DNA of 64,000 nt from Streptomyces himalayensis subsp. himalayensis (lineage in GTDB: Bacteria; Actinomycetota; Actinomycetes; Streptomycetales; Streptomycetaceae). The position numbers were made by a program, and so were the translations under genes. The stretch spans positions 1 to 64,000 of the forward strand of contig NZ_JACEHE010000037.1 in assembly GCF_013778455.1 (NCBI RefSeq), written 5' to 3'. Below are positions 17,116 through 28,740 of this stretch, in pieces. The notes under the pieces are model-generated. The model ran no database searches, had not been told where the DNA came from, and saw nothing but the letters and a program-made list of their open reading frames with translations. The first letter of the stretch is position 1. Each line of letters opens with the position of its first letter.

Positions 17116-19839
17116 CTAATGCGCTGCCGACTCCCAGTCCGCGCCCACCCCCACCGACACATCCAGCGGTGCCCGCAGCTGAACCGCCGACGCCATCTCG
17201 CGACGGACCAGCTCCTCGGCCGCCGCCCGCTCGCCGGGGGCGATCTCGAGCACGATCTCGTCATGGACCTGAAGCAGCATCCGCGACTTGAGCTGCGCCT
17301 CGGTCAGCGCGCGGTCCACCTTCAGCATCGCCAGCTTGACGATGTCGGCCGCGGTGCCCTGGATCGGCGCGTTGAGGGCCATCCGCTCAGCCATCTCGCG
17401 GCGCTGCCGGTTGTCGCTGTTGAGGTCCGGCAGATAGCGGCGGCGGCCGAACAGCGTCTCCGTGTACCCCGTGGCGCGCGCCTCGTCGACGACGCGTCGC
17501 AGATAGTCGCGCACGCCGCCGAAGCGCTCGAAGTACGTCTCCATCAGCCCACGCGCCTCGGCGGCCTCGATGTTCAGCTGCTGCGAGAGGCCGAAGGCCG
17601 ACAGACCGTACGCGAGGCCGTACGACATGGCCTTGATCTTGCGGCGCATCTCGGCGTCGACCGCGGAGCGCTCGACGGAGAACACCTGCGAGGCGACGGT
17701 GGTGTGCAGGTCCTCGCCGGAGGTGAACGCCTCGATGAGGCCCTCGTCCTCGGACAAGTGCGCCATCACACGCAGCTCGATCTGGCTGTAGTCGGCGGTC
17801 ATGAGGGACTCGAAGCCCTCGCCGACGACGAAGCCGCGGCGGATGGCGCGGCCCTCGTCCGTGCGCACGGGGATGTTCTGCAGGTTCGGGTCGGTGGAGG
17901 ACAGCCGGCCCGTCGCCGCCACCGTCTGGTTGAAGGTGGTGTGGATGCGGCCGTCCTCGGCGATCGTCTTGATCAGGCCTTCGACGGTGACGCGCAGCTT
18001 CGCCTGCTCACGGTGGCGCAGCATGATCACGGGCAGTTCGTGGTCGGTCTGCGCCGCGAGCCAGGCGAGGGCGTCCGCGTCCGTCGTATAGCCCGTCTTC
18101 GTCTTCTTGGTCTTGGGCAGGGCGAGTTCGCCGAAGAGGACTTCCTGGAGCTGCTTGGGCGAGCCGAGGTTGAACTCGTGTCCGACGGAGGCGTGCGCCT
18201 CCTTTATGGCCTGCTGCACGGCGCCCGCGAACATCTGCTCCATGGCCTCGAGGTGCGCCCGGTCGGCGGCGATGCCGTGCCGCTCCATGCGGGCAAGGAG
18301 CTCCGACGTGGGCAGCTCCATATCGCGCAGCAGCTCGGCGGCGCCCACGTCCCGCAGCCGGTCGCCGAAGGCGGTCCCCAGGTCCAGGATGGTGCGGGCC
18401 TGCACCATGAGCGCCTCGGCCTCGGCCTGCTCGTCGGTGCCGAACGCGAGCTGCCCGTCGGCCGCTGCCGCCGGTGCCAGCTCGCGGCCCAGGTACTCCA
18501 GGGACAGCGCGTCCAGCGCGAAGGAGCGGCGGCCGGGCTTGACCAGATACGCGGCGAGGGCCGTGTCCATGGTCACGCCCTCGACGCTCCAGCCGTGTTC
18601 GCCGAAGACCCGCATCGCGCCCTTGGCGTTGTGCAGCACCTTGGGCTTCGCCGGGTCGGCCAGCCACTGCGCGAACGCGGTCTCGTCGGCCTCGTCCAGC
18701 TGCGTCGGGTCGAACCAGGCGGCCGCGCCTCCAGCGGCGGCCAGCGCGATCTCGGCGACCGCGCCGCTGCCGAGCTTCCAGGAGTCGACGGTGGCCAGGC
18801 CCAGGACCGCCTTGCCGTGCTCGGCGATCCAGGGCGCCACCTCACCCGCGCCGAGCACGGCGCCATGCAGTTCGACGCCCTCGCTGACCGGGGCTTCCTC
18901 GGCCACCTCGGCGCCGGGGTCGACGGCGAGCAGCCGCTCCCGCAGCGACGGGTTGCGGATCTCCAGGGTGTCCAGGAACAGGGCGACGGCCTTGCGGTCG
19001 TACGCAGCGCGGGCCAGGTCGTCGACCGTCTTGGGCAGCTCGACGTCCCGCACCATCTCCGTGAGGACGCGGTTCATCTTCACGGCCTCGAGGTGGTCGC
19101 GGAGGTTCTGCCCGGCCTTGCCCTTGACCTCGTCGACGCGCTCCACGAGCTCGGCGAACGAACCGAACTGCTTGATCCACTTCGCGGCCGTCTTCTCACC
19201 GACGCCCGGGATGCCCGGCAGGTTGTCCGACGGGTCGCCGCGCAGCGCCGCGAAGTCGGGGTACTGCTGGGGGGTGAGGCCGTACCTCTCCTCGACCTGC
19301 TCGGGTGTGTACCGCGTGAGCTCGGAGACGCCCTTCGTCGGATACAGCACCGTGACATGGTCGCTGACCAGCTGGAACGCATCACGGTCACCCGTGACGA
19401 TCAGCACCTCGAAGCCCTGCGCCTCGGCCTGCGTCGCAAGCGTGGCGATGACGTCGTCCGCCTCGAAGCCGTCCACCGCGAACCTGTGGGCGTGCATCGC
19501 GTCGAGCAGCTCGCCGATCAGCTCGACCTGGCCCTTGAACTCGTCGGGGGTCTTGGAGCGGTTCGCCTTGTACTCCGCGAACTGCTCCGCTCGCCAGGTC
19601 TTGCGGGACACGTCGAACGCCACCGCGAAGTGCGTGGGCGCCTCGTCGCGCAGCGTGTTCGCCAGCATCGACGCGAAGCCGTAGATCGCGTTCGTCGGCT
19701 GGCCCGTCGCGGTGGTGAAGTTCTCCGCGGGCAGCGCGAAGAACGCGCGGTACGCCAGCGAGTGCCCGTCCATGAGCATCAGGCGCGGCCGGTCCCCGGC
19801 GGTCGTCTTCTCGGTCTTCTTCGATGCTGTCTCTGCCAC
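17116..19839 (-). CDS. polA: DNA polymerase I
   Basis: 907 residues from GTG 19839 (start VAETASKKTEKTT); the open frame runs on to 21507, but only as the shadow of the opposite gene. An N-terminal 5'-3' exonuclease domain (about 18-310) has MLMDGHSLAYRAFF, DGFEADDVIATLA and GIPGVGEKTA. The middle 3'-5' exonuclease-like domain lacks the acidic catalytic residues (LATVDSW where DTE is expected), so proofreading is probably absent. Polymerase motifs are TADYSQIELRVMAHLS (A), RRKIKAMSYGLAYG (B) and LQVHDEIVLE (C). It fills gaps in repair and Okazaki processing. Confidence 0.97.
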   Translation of the reverse strand: MAETASKKTEKTTAGDRPRLMLMDGHSLAYRAFFALPAENFTTATGQPTNAIYGFASMLANTLRDEAPTHFAVAFDVSRKTWRAEQFAEYKANRSKTPDEFKGQVELIGELLDAMHAHRFAVDGFEADDVIATLATQAEAQGFEVLIVTGDRDAFQLVSDHVTVLYPTKGVSELTRYTPEQVEERYGLTPQQYPDFAALRGDPSDNLPGIPGVGEKTAAKWIKQFGSFAELVERVDEVKGKAGQNLRDHLEAVKMNRVLTEMVRDVELPKTVDDLARAAYDRKAVALFLDTLEIRNPSLRERLLAVDPGAEVAEEAPVSEGVELHGAVLGAGEVAPWIAEHGKAVLGLATVDSWKLGSGAVAEIALAAAGGAAAWFDPTQLDEADETAFAQWLADPAKPKVLHNAKGAMRVFGEHGWSVEGVTMDTALAAYLVKPGRRSFALDALSLEYLGRELAPAAAADGQLAFGTDEQAEAEALMVQARTILDLGTAFGDRLRDVGAAELLRDMELPTSELLARMERHGIAADRAHLEAMEQMFAGAVQQAIKEAHASVGHEFNLGSPKQLQEVLFGELALPKTKKTKTGYTTDADALAWLAAQTDHELPVIMLRHREQAKLRVTVEGLIKTIAEDGRIHTTFNQTVAATGRLSSTDPNLQNIPVRTDEGRAIRRGFVVGEGFESLMTADYSQIELRVMAHLSEDEGLIEAFTSGEDLHTTVASQVFSVERSAVDAEMRRKIKAMSYGLAYGLSAFGLSQQLNIEAAEARGLMETYFERFGGVRDYLRRVVDEARATGYTETLFGRRRYLPDLNSDNRQRREMAERMALNAPIQGTAADIVKLAMLKVDRALTEAQLKSRMLLQVHDEIVLEIAPGERAAAEELVRREMASAVQLRAPLDVSVGVGADWESAAH

Positions 19840-20040
19840 GCCCCCGATCCTGCCACGGGCCACTGACAACCGAGCCACGCTCTGACAGCCGAGCAAGCGA
19901 TCTGACAGCCGGGCAAGCGATGCTTGCAGGTCCGGCCCGGCCCACCCGCCCTCGTTGTCAGCAGTACGTGCGAGGATGCGGAGACGTTCCTCACAGATGC
20001 GATCACAGGTGACCGACGAGGGTCCCGAAGGAGAGCAGCG

Positions 20041-22311
<2,271 letters not shown>

Positions 22312-22413
22312 GCAGGTCGGTCGGCGGGTGACCGGGGCGCCGACGAGCGAGCCGGTCCCCCGTACGACCAGGGGCGCCGGTGAGCACGCCGGTCGCGGTA
22401 CGGCTGGAACGGA

Positions 22414-22457
22414 ACGGATGCTCCCGTCGGGAACAACGGACGCTCCCGTCGGGAACA
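22414..22457 (+). repeat. Tandem 22-bp direct repeat
   Basis: Two copies (22414-22435 and 22436-22457) of ACGGAYGCTCCCGTCGGGAA plus CA, between the YdeP gene and the thioesterase gene. The copies differ at one base. Confidence 0.75.
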
Positions 22458-22562
22458 GAGGACCCCGGCCTAAGCGTTCGCTCAGTCGTCCTGATAAGAA
22501 ACGGTGCACATGCCATGCACCGCCGTACGGCGGCGAGACAACGAACGGAGCCGGGCCATCCC

Positions 22563-23051
22563 ATGGGCGAACAGCACACAGTGAAGTTCCCGCAAGAGGT
22601 CATCGACGAGTACGCCTCACTCGGCGTCGACCTGCCCGCGCTCTTCTCCGCGGGGCACCTCGGCACCCGTATGGGCATCGAGATCCAGGAGGCGTCGGCG
22701 GACCGCGTGGTCGGCACGATGCCCGTCGAGGGCAACACCCAGCCGTACGGCCTGCTGCACGGCGGCGCCTCCGCCGTGCTCGCCGAGACCCTCGGCTCGG
22801 TCGGCTCGATGCTGCACGGCGGCAGCAAGAAGATCGCCGTCGGCGTCGATCTCAACTGCACGCACCACCGCGGGGCGCGGTCCGGCCTGGTGACCGGCGT
22901 CGCGACGCCGCTGCACCAGGGGCGCTCCACGGCGACGTACGAGATCGTCATCACGGACGAGCAGGACAAGCGCGTCTGCACGGCACGTCTGACGTGCCTG
23001 CTGCGGGACGTCAGCCCCAGCGACGAGGAGCGCATCCGCGCCGCGGGCTGA
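22563..23051 (+). CDS. Hotdog-fold thioesterase (PaaI-like)
   Basis: 162 residues from ATG 22563 (MGEQHTVKFPQEVIDEY). The hotdog signature is clear: MPVEGNTQPYGLLHGGASAVLAETLGSVG at about 55-83, with the HGG turn and the downstream acidic residue expected for the active site, then a beta strand KKIAVGVDLNCTHHRGA. It probably hydrolyses aryl- or acyl-CoA thioesters, but the acyl group is unknown. The 250 bp upstream holds a 22-bp repeat and an AT-richer patch around 22480-22505 that is a reasonable promoter site. Confidence 0.88.
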   Translation: MGEQHTVKFPQEVIDEYASLGVDLPALFSAGHLGTRMGIEIQEASADRVVGTMPVEGNTQPYGLLHGGASAVLAETLGSVGSMLHGGSKKIAVGVDLNCTHHRGARSGLVTGVATPLHQGRSTATYEIVITDEQDKRVCTARLTCLLRDVSPSDEERIRAAG

Positions 23052-23166
23052 CAGCAAAGGCTCCGCTCCGGGGCGGGCATGCCCTTGTGGCAGCCCGTCC
23101 CAGGCGCTTCACTGGCGCTCAACTCCCGCGGGGAGAACACCCGTCCCACCATCGAAGGGTTTCTTC

Positions 23167-24039
23167 TTGACCGCCATACGCGCCACCGCCGTCACCGCGG
23201 CGGCCTGTGCCGCCGTGCTCGCCACCGCGCTGCCGTCCTCCGCCATCAACTCCTACAACGCGAAGCCCGCGCCCGAACGCACCGAGGTCGGCGCGCTCGT
23301 CGCCACCTGGGACAACGACGGCGACCCTGCGACCCCTGACCGGGTCGACTGGGTCTGTTCCGGCACCATGATCGACGCGGACACGTTCTTGACCGCCGCG
23401 CACTGCACCACCGACTGGCCGGACAACGTGAAGTTCTACGTCTCGCTCGACCAGGACGTGCAGGCCGGTCTTGACGCCGCCGCGAAGAAGTACCCGGGCG
23501 ACCCGGCCGCCCAGGCGAACGCCGTCGCCGTCCAGGGCACGGCCCACAGCCACCCCGGCTACCCAGGACCCGCCTCGGACACGCACGACATCTCGGTGAT
23601 CGAACTGCCCGCCGCGAAGGTCAAGTCCCGCTGGTCCTTCACCCCGGCCACCCTGCCGACCGCGAACCAGCTGGGCGCGCTCGGCCCGCAGGGGCTGAAC
23701 TCCACCGACTGGTTCGTCGCCGGATACGGCACCCAGGAGGCTGTCAACGGCCCCGGCGGCCAGACCCACCCGGGCGGCGGCGTCCGCATGAAGGCCCCCG
23801 TGACCTTCAACGCCCTCAACGACTCCTGGGTGCGCCTCGCCATGACCGCACCCCAGGGCAACGGCGGCGCCTGCTACGGCGATTCGGGCGGCCCGAACTT
23901 CGCGGTCATCGGCGGCAAGAACGTCCTCGCCGCCACGACCATCACGGGCGACACCCCGTGCTACGCGACCAACGTGACGTACCGGCTGGACACACCCGGC
24001 GCGCGAGCCTTCCTCGCGCCGTTCGTCGCCCTGCCCTGA
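23167..24039 (+). CDS. Secreted trypsin-like serine protease
   Basis: 290 residues from TTG 23167 (LTAIRATAVTAAACAAVLATA), with GAAGGG upstream. A signal peptide spans about 1-26 and ends ALPSSA. The S1 triad is visible: His in LTAAHC (about 76-81), Asp in DTHDISVIEL (about 141), Ser in CYGDSGGP (about 240). There is no long pro-region and no C-terminal binding domain. It should be secreted and endoproteolytic; specificity cannot be read reliably. Confidence 0.9.
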   Translation: MTAIRATAVTAAACAAVLATALPSSAINSYNAKPAPERTEVGALVATWDNDGDPATPDRVDWVCSGTMIDADTFLTAAHCTTDWPDNVKFYVSLDQDVQAGLDAAAKKYPGDPAAQANAVAVQGTAHSHPGYPGPASDTHDISVIELPAAKVKSRWSFTPATLPTANQLGALGPQGLNSTDWFVAGYGTQEAVNGPGGQTHPGGGVRMKAPVTFNALNDSWVRLAMTAPQGNGGACYGDSGGPNFAVIGGKNVLAATTITGDTPCYATNVTYRLDTPGARAFLAPFVALP

Positions 24040-24623
24040 CCCGCGCCGGCCCCGGGCGCGCCGAGAAGCCGCACCCGGGGCACCCGGCACCGACGGTGGC
24101 GCTGGAGCGCCCGCATCAGCTGCGAACGAACGCGGCCTTCGCCGGTGCACCGCCGTGGCCTCCCCTGTGGCGGAATCCGGAAAACTGCCGCGGAACGCCG
24201 GACTCCCTTTTCATTGCCGTAACGCTGTGTAATACGCACGCAATAGAGAAACCCCATTTCGTCCTGGGCAAGCGCTATAGCCGAGCCGTGTCAAACCCCC
24301 CTCACAGTCGCCTGCGGCAACGATAGAATGTCAGCACCAAACACTCGAACAGTCCTGATAGCCGCCGGAGCAGTCCTGCATGTTCTCACCATGTGGACCG
24401 GACGAAACGGCTGGAATTCAGCTCTATCACCCACTCGGCACCGCTCTGCATTACGACGTGGCATAACAAGAGCATCACAGCATTGGGCAGCCCCTCCTCC
24501 ATTCCCACACACGCGCTTAGAGTCACCGCCAGTCACCGCGCCACAGGATTCGAAGTCTGTTTCGGTCCAGCGCTCGACTCGGCGCGTTCCACGAGGGGCG
24601 GCCGTGCCACGAAAGGACTGATC
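24040..24623 (+). promoter_or_regulatory. Long leader/promoter region of the liv-type operon
   Basis: 584 bp without a credible gene and more AT-rich than its surroundings, especially 24190-24520. TAGAAT at 24324-24329 could be a -10 element; a partner -35 at the correct spacing (CTCACA, 24301-24306) is weak. If this is the start site, the transcript would have a leader of nearly 300 nt before the GTG at 24624. No known riboswitch fold was recognised. Confidence 0.35.
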
Positions 24624-25856
24624 GTGCGTCAACGTTCGCTCATAGCCATGACCGCCGCCCTGGCGGCGGGTGCGCTCACCCTCACCGCCTGTGGCTCGCG
24701 CGACGAAAGCGGTGGCGACACCACCGGCGGCGACACCACCACCGTGGTCATCGGCGTCGACGCCCCGCTGACGGGTGACCTCTCCGCCCTCGGCCTCGGC
24801 ATCAAGAACTCCGCCGACCTCGCCGCCAAGACGGCGAACAAGGAGAAGTACGTCAAGGGCGTCGAGTTCAAGATCGAGGCCCTCGACGACCAGGCCCAGC
24901 CCTCCGTCGGCCAGCAGAACGCCCAGAAGTTCATCAGCAACAAGGACGTCCTCGGCGTCGTCGGCCCGCTGAACTCCAGCGTCTCGCAGCAGATGCAGAA
25001 GCCGTTCAACGACGCCGGTCTGACCCAGGTCTCCCCGGCCAACACCGGTACCGAGCTGACCCAGGGCGACGGCTGGAAGACCGGCGACTCCGTCCGCCAG
25101 TTCAAGACGTTCTTCCGCACCGCCACCACGGACGAGATCCAGGGTGCCTTCGCCGCCGACTACCTCTACAACCAGGCGAAGATCAAGAAGGTCTACCTGA
25201 TCGACGACCAGAAGACCTACGGCGCCGGCCTCGCCGCCTCCTTCAAGACGAACTTCACCAAGTTCGGCGGCAAGATCGTCGGCAGCGACCACATCAACCC
25301 CGACGACCGTGACTTCAACGCCGTGGTCGCCAAGATCAAGAAGACCGGCGCCGAGGCCCTGTACTACGGCGGCGAGTACCCGGCCGCGGCCCCGCTGAGC
25401 CAGCAGCTCAAGGACAGCGGCCAGAACATCCCGCTCATGGGCGGCGACGGCATCTACTCCGGCGAGTTCCCGAAGCTGAACAAGAAGGCCGACGGCGACC
25501 TCGCCACCTCCGTGGGCGAGCCCGTCGAGAAGCTCGACTCCGCCCAGACGTTCATCAAGAACTACGAGGCCGCGGGCTACGAGGACGCGTACGAGGCCTA
25601 CGGCGGCCTCACCTACGACGCCACCTGGGCCATCATCGAGGCCGTCAAGCTGGCGGTCGAGGGCAACGACGGCAAGGTCCCGTCCGACGGCCGCAAGGCG
25701 GTCCTGGACGCCATGGCGAAGGTCAAGTTCGACGGCGTCACTGGCGCCATCTCCTTCGACGAGTTCGGTGACACCACGAACCACACCATGACCGCGTACA
25801 AGGTCAAGAACAACGCATGGGCGCCGGAGTTCAGCGGCGAACCCAAGCTGGGCTGA
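24624..25856 (+). CDS. Branched-chain amino acid ABC transporter, substrate-binding lipoprotein
   Basis: 410 residues from GTG 24624, with AAAGGA eight bases upstream. A lipoprotein signal ends in the lipobox LTLTACGS, so the mature protein is anchored through Cys 22. The rest is a Periplas_BP_6/LivK domain: VVIGVDAPLTGDLSALGLGIKN, LGVVGPLNSSVSQQMQKPF, KVYLIDDQKTYGAGLA and GLTYDATWAIIEAVK. It captures Leu/Ile/Val or related amino acids outside the membrane and delivers them to LivHM. First gene of a five-gene operon. Confidence 0.93.
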   Translation: MRQRSLIAMTAALAAGALTLTACGSRDESGGDTTGGDTTTVVIGVDAPLTGDLSALGLGIKNSADLAAKTANKEKYVKGVEFKIEALDDQAQPSVGQQNAQKFISNKDVLGVVGPLNSSVSQQMQKPFNDAGLTQVSPANTGTELTQGDGWKTGDSVRQFKTFFRTATTDEIQGAFAADYLYNQAKIKKVYLIDDQKTYGAGLAASFKTNFTKFGGKIVGSDHINPDDRDFNAVVAKIKKTGAEALYYGGEYPAAAPLSQQLKDSGQNIPLMGGDGIYSGEFPKLNKKADGDLATSVGEPVEKLDSAQTFIKNYEAAGYEDAYEAYGGLTYDATWAIIEAVKLAVEGNDGKVPSDGRKAVLDAMAKVKFDGVTGAISFDEFGDTTNHTMTAYKVKNNAWAPEFSGEPKLG

Positions 25857-25970
25857 GCAGAGGACGAGTAGAGAGCACTCCCCCACCACACATTGATCCA
25901 GGCCGCGCGGGAGCGCCCACCAGCGCTCCCGCGCGGCGCCGTATCCGAACCACTCCACGGAGGCCCTGCG

Positions 25971-26900
25971 GTGAACGAACTGCCGCAACAGCTGGCCAAT
26001 GGACTCATCCTCGGCGCGATGTACGGACTCATCGCGATCGGCTACACGATGGTCTACGGCATCGTCCAGCTCATCAACTTCGCCCACGGCGAGATTTTCA
26101 TGGTCGGGGGCTTCGGGGCCCTCACCGTCTGGTTGGTACTCCCCGAAGGCTTCGCCCTCGGCGCCGCGATCCCCCTCATGATCCTCGCCGGCGTCATCGT
26201 CTCGGTCGCCGTCGCCACCGCGGCGGAACGCTTCGCCTACCGGCCACTGCGCACCGCGCCACGCCTGGCACCCCTCATCACCGCCATCGGCCTGTCCATC
26301 GTCCTCCAGCAGGCCGTGTGGATGTGGTACCCGGACGCGAAGAAGGACCAGCCCTTCCCGCAGTTCGAAGGCGGCCCCATCGACGTCCTGGGCGCCAACG
26401 TCCAGCGCGGCGACCTCTTCGTCCTGATCGCCGCCCCGCTGTGCATGCTCGCCCTCGGCCTCTTCGTCACCAAGACGCGCTCCGGCCGCGGCATGCAGGC
26501 CACCGCCCAGGACCCCGACACGGCCAAGCTGATGGGCATCAACACCGACCGCATCATCGTCATGGCCTTCGCCATCGGTGCCGCGTTCGCCGCCATCGCC
26601 GCCGTCGCCTACGGCCTGAAGAACGGTCAGGTCGGCTTCCGCATGGGCTTCCTGATGGGCCTCAAGGCCTTCACCGCCGCCGTCCTCGGCGGCATCGGAA
26701 ACATCTACGGCGCCATGCTCGGCGGCATCGTACTCGGCGTCGCCGAGTCCCTCGCCACCGGCTACATCGGCGACATCCCCGGCATGGAACTCTTCGGCGG
26801 CGGCGCCTGGAAGGACGTATGGGCGTTCAGCCTGCTCATCCTCGTCCTGCTCTTCAGGCCACAAGGCCTGCTCGGCGAACGCGTCGCGGATCGGGCGTGA
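25971..26900 (+). CDS. livH: Branched-chain amino acid ABC transporter permease LivH
   Basis: 309 residues from GTG 25971 with GGAGG eight bases upstream. It begins NELPQQLANGLILGAMYGLIAIGYTMVYG, the classic LivH N-terminus, and has eight or so membrane segments. The cytoplasmic EAA-like coupling region is RGMQATAQDPDTAKLMGIN. FRPQGLLGERV near the end is typical of the family. It forms the membrane channel together with LivM. Its stop codon overlaps an in-frame GTG (GTGA) of livM, suggesting translational coupling. Confidence 0.95.
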   Translation: MNELPQQLANGLILGAMYGLIAIGYTMVYGIVQLINFAHGEIFMVGGFGALTVWLVLPEGFALGAAIPLMILAGVIVSVAVATAAERFAYRPLRTAPRLAPLITAIGLSIVLQQAVWMWYPDAKKDQPFPQFEGGPIDVLGANVQRGDLFVLIAAPLCMLALGLFVTKTRSGRGMQATAQDPDTAKLMGINTDRIIVMAFAIGAAFAAIAAVAYGLKNGQVGFRMGFLMGLKAFTAAVLGGIGNIYGAMLGGIVLGVAESLATGYIGDIPGMELFGGGAWKDVWAFSLLILVLLFRPQGLLGERVADRA

Positions 26901-26905
26901 TACCC

Positions 26906-28735
26906 ATGACCACCCAGACCCCCATGGACAAGACCACCGACACCACCAAGGTGTCCACCGCTCCGGCCACCCCCATCATCCCGCTGCCCCACGCCGCGGC
27001 ACGCGCGCTGACCGTCGCCGGCTCCGCCCTGGCCCTCATCGGCACCTTCCTCGCCTGGACCTGGACCGACGAGTTCCCGGGCAACCTCACCGTCACGGGC
27101 TATCCCGGCGGCCTGCAGGTGCTCACGCTCGTGGGAGCCCTGCTCACGCTGCTGTTCGCCCTCTCCGGCTACGGCATCCGCGGCCTCGGCTGGCTCACCC
27201 CCGGCGGCAAGAACAGCCCCGTCCTGCTCGCCGCCCTCGGCGTGTTCGGCACCACGGGCTACGCCATGGGCGCGATCAGCCAGGAACTCGGCGGCCTGGT
27301 CAACCTGGAGCCCGGCGCCTGGGTCTCCGGCATCGGCGCACTCGTCGCCGTGATCGGCGCCCTCGGCCTCCCGGTCGACCAGCCCTACGGCGCTCAGGAC
27401 CCGACCCCGAACCTCTGGGGCCGCATCCGCCACTCACTGACCGCCCCCGAGCCCAGCCGTGCCAAGGACCTGCCCTCCTGGGTGGAGATCCTGATCATCG
27501 CCGCGGGCTTCGGCGTCGGCCTGTACGTCTTCGCGTACGGCATCGGCACCGAGTACTCCGAGCTGTTCATCGGCTTCCTGATCGTCACGGCCTTCGGCTT
27601 CACCGCCGTGACCCGCGCAGGCCTCCTCAAGCGGCTCTCGGCGCTCACCGCCAAGCACCGCAACGTGGCCATGGCAGCGGCCTTCGTCGCGGCGATCTGC
27701 TTCCCCTTCACCCAGACCAACGACCAGTTCGCCCTCATCGGCGCGAACATCCTGATCTTCGCCACGGTCGCCCTGGGCCTCAACGTCGTCGTCGGCCTCG
27801 CCGGCCTCCTCGACCTCGGTTACGTCGCCTTCCTCGGCGTCGGCGCCTACGCCGCCGCCCTGGTCTCCGGCTCCCCACAGTCGAGCATCGGCGTCGAATT
27901 CCCGTTCTGGGCGGCCGTCCTCACCGGCGCCGCCGCCTCACTGATCTTCGGCGTCGTGATCGGTGCCCCGACCCTGCGACTGCGCGGCGACTACCTCGCC
28001 ATCGTGACGCTCGGCTTCGGTGAGATCTTCCGCATCACCATGAACAACCTCAACGGCAACAGCGGACCGGACGTCACCAACGGCTCCAACGGCATCCCCA
28101 ACATCCCGGACCTGGAAATCTTCGGATTCAACCTCGGGCTGCCGCACAACGTCCTCGGGACCGAACTCACCCGGTCCGGCAACTACTACCTGCTGATGCT
28201 GCTCTGCACGGCGATCGTCGTCCTGGTCTTCCGCCGCTCGGCGGAATCCCGCATCGGCCGCGCGTGGGTCGCCATCCGCGAGGACGAGACCGCCGCCACC
28301 GCGATGGGCATCAACGGCTTCCGCCTCAAGCTCCTCGCCTTCGCACTCGGCGCCTCCCTCGCCGGCCTCGCCGGCACCGTCCAGGCGCACGTGTCCTACA
28401 GCGTCACCCCCGAGCAATACCAGTTCGCCGGCTCCGTACCGCCGAACTCGGCATTCCTGCTCGCCGCCGTCATCCTCGGCGGCATGGGCACCATCAGCGG
28501 CCCGCTCATCGGCGCCGCGCTGCTCTACCTGATCCCGGCCAAGCTCCAGTTCATGGCGGAGTACCAGCTGCTGCTCTTCGGCATCGCGCTGATGCTGCTG
28601 ATGCGCTACCGCCCAGAAGGCCTGGTCGCCGACCGCAGGAAGCAGCTCGAATTCCACGAGACCGGACAGCTCGACGTACCGGAGGACAAGCCATTGCCCG
28701 AAGGCGCGACCGGCGTCGCCAAGGCAGGGGCGTGA
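26906..28735 (+). CDS. livM: Branched-chain amino acid ABC transporter permease LivM, N-terminally extended
   Basis: 609 residues from ATG 26906; GTG 26897, overlapping the livH stop, would add three residues. The permease core starts at about 280 (GANILIFATVALGLNVVVGLAGLLDLGYVAFLGVGAY) with the coupling block RAWVAIREDETAATAMGIN. The preceding ~270 residues add several extra membrane segments (for example AARALTVAGSALALIGTFLAW), so the protein is much longer than the usual 320-420. I recall such long LivM forms in Streptomyces. The RYRPEGLV ending is family-typical. Confidence 0.93.
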   Translation: MTTQTPMDKTTDTTKVSTAPATPIIPLPHAAARALTVAGSALALIGTFLAWTWTDEFPGNLTVTGYPGGLQVLTLVGALLTLLFALSGYGIRGLGWLTPGGKNSPVLLAALGVFGTTGYAMGAISQELGGLVNLEPGAWVSGIGALVAVIGALGLPVDQPYGAQDPTPNLWGRIRHSLTAPEPSRAKDLPSWVEILIIAAGFGVGLYVFAYGIGTEYSELFIGFLIVTAFGFTAVTRAGLLKRLSALTAKHRNVAMAAAFVAAICFPFTQTNDQFALIGANILIFATVALGLNVVVGLAGLLDLGYVAFLGVGAYAAALVSGSPQSSIGVEFPFWAAVLTGAAASLIFGVVIGAPTLRLRGDYLAIVTLGFGEIFRITMNNLNGNSGPDVTNGSNGIPNIPDLEIFGFNLGLPHNVLGTELTRSGNYYLLMLLCTAIVVLVFRRSAESRIGRAWVAIREDETAATAMGINGFRLKLLAFALGASLAGLAGTVQAHVSYSVTPEQYQFAGSVPPNSAFLLAAVILGGMGTISGPLIGAALLYLIPAKLQFMAEYQLLLFGIALMLLMRYRPEGLVADRRKQLEFHETGQLDVPEDKPLPEGATGVAKAGA

Positions 28736-28740
28736 CCGCC

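Noticed and set aside
24291..26864. An 857-codon reverse frame opposite livK-type and livH genes
   Set aside because: It is antisense to well-supported transporter genes and is Asp/Glu/Gly/Val-rich shadow sequence.
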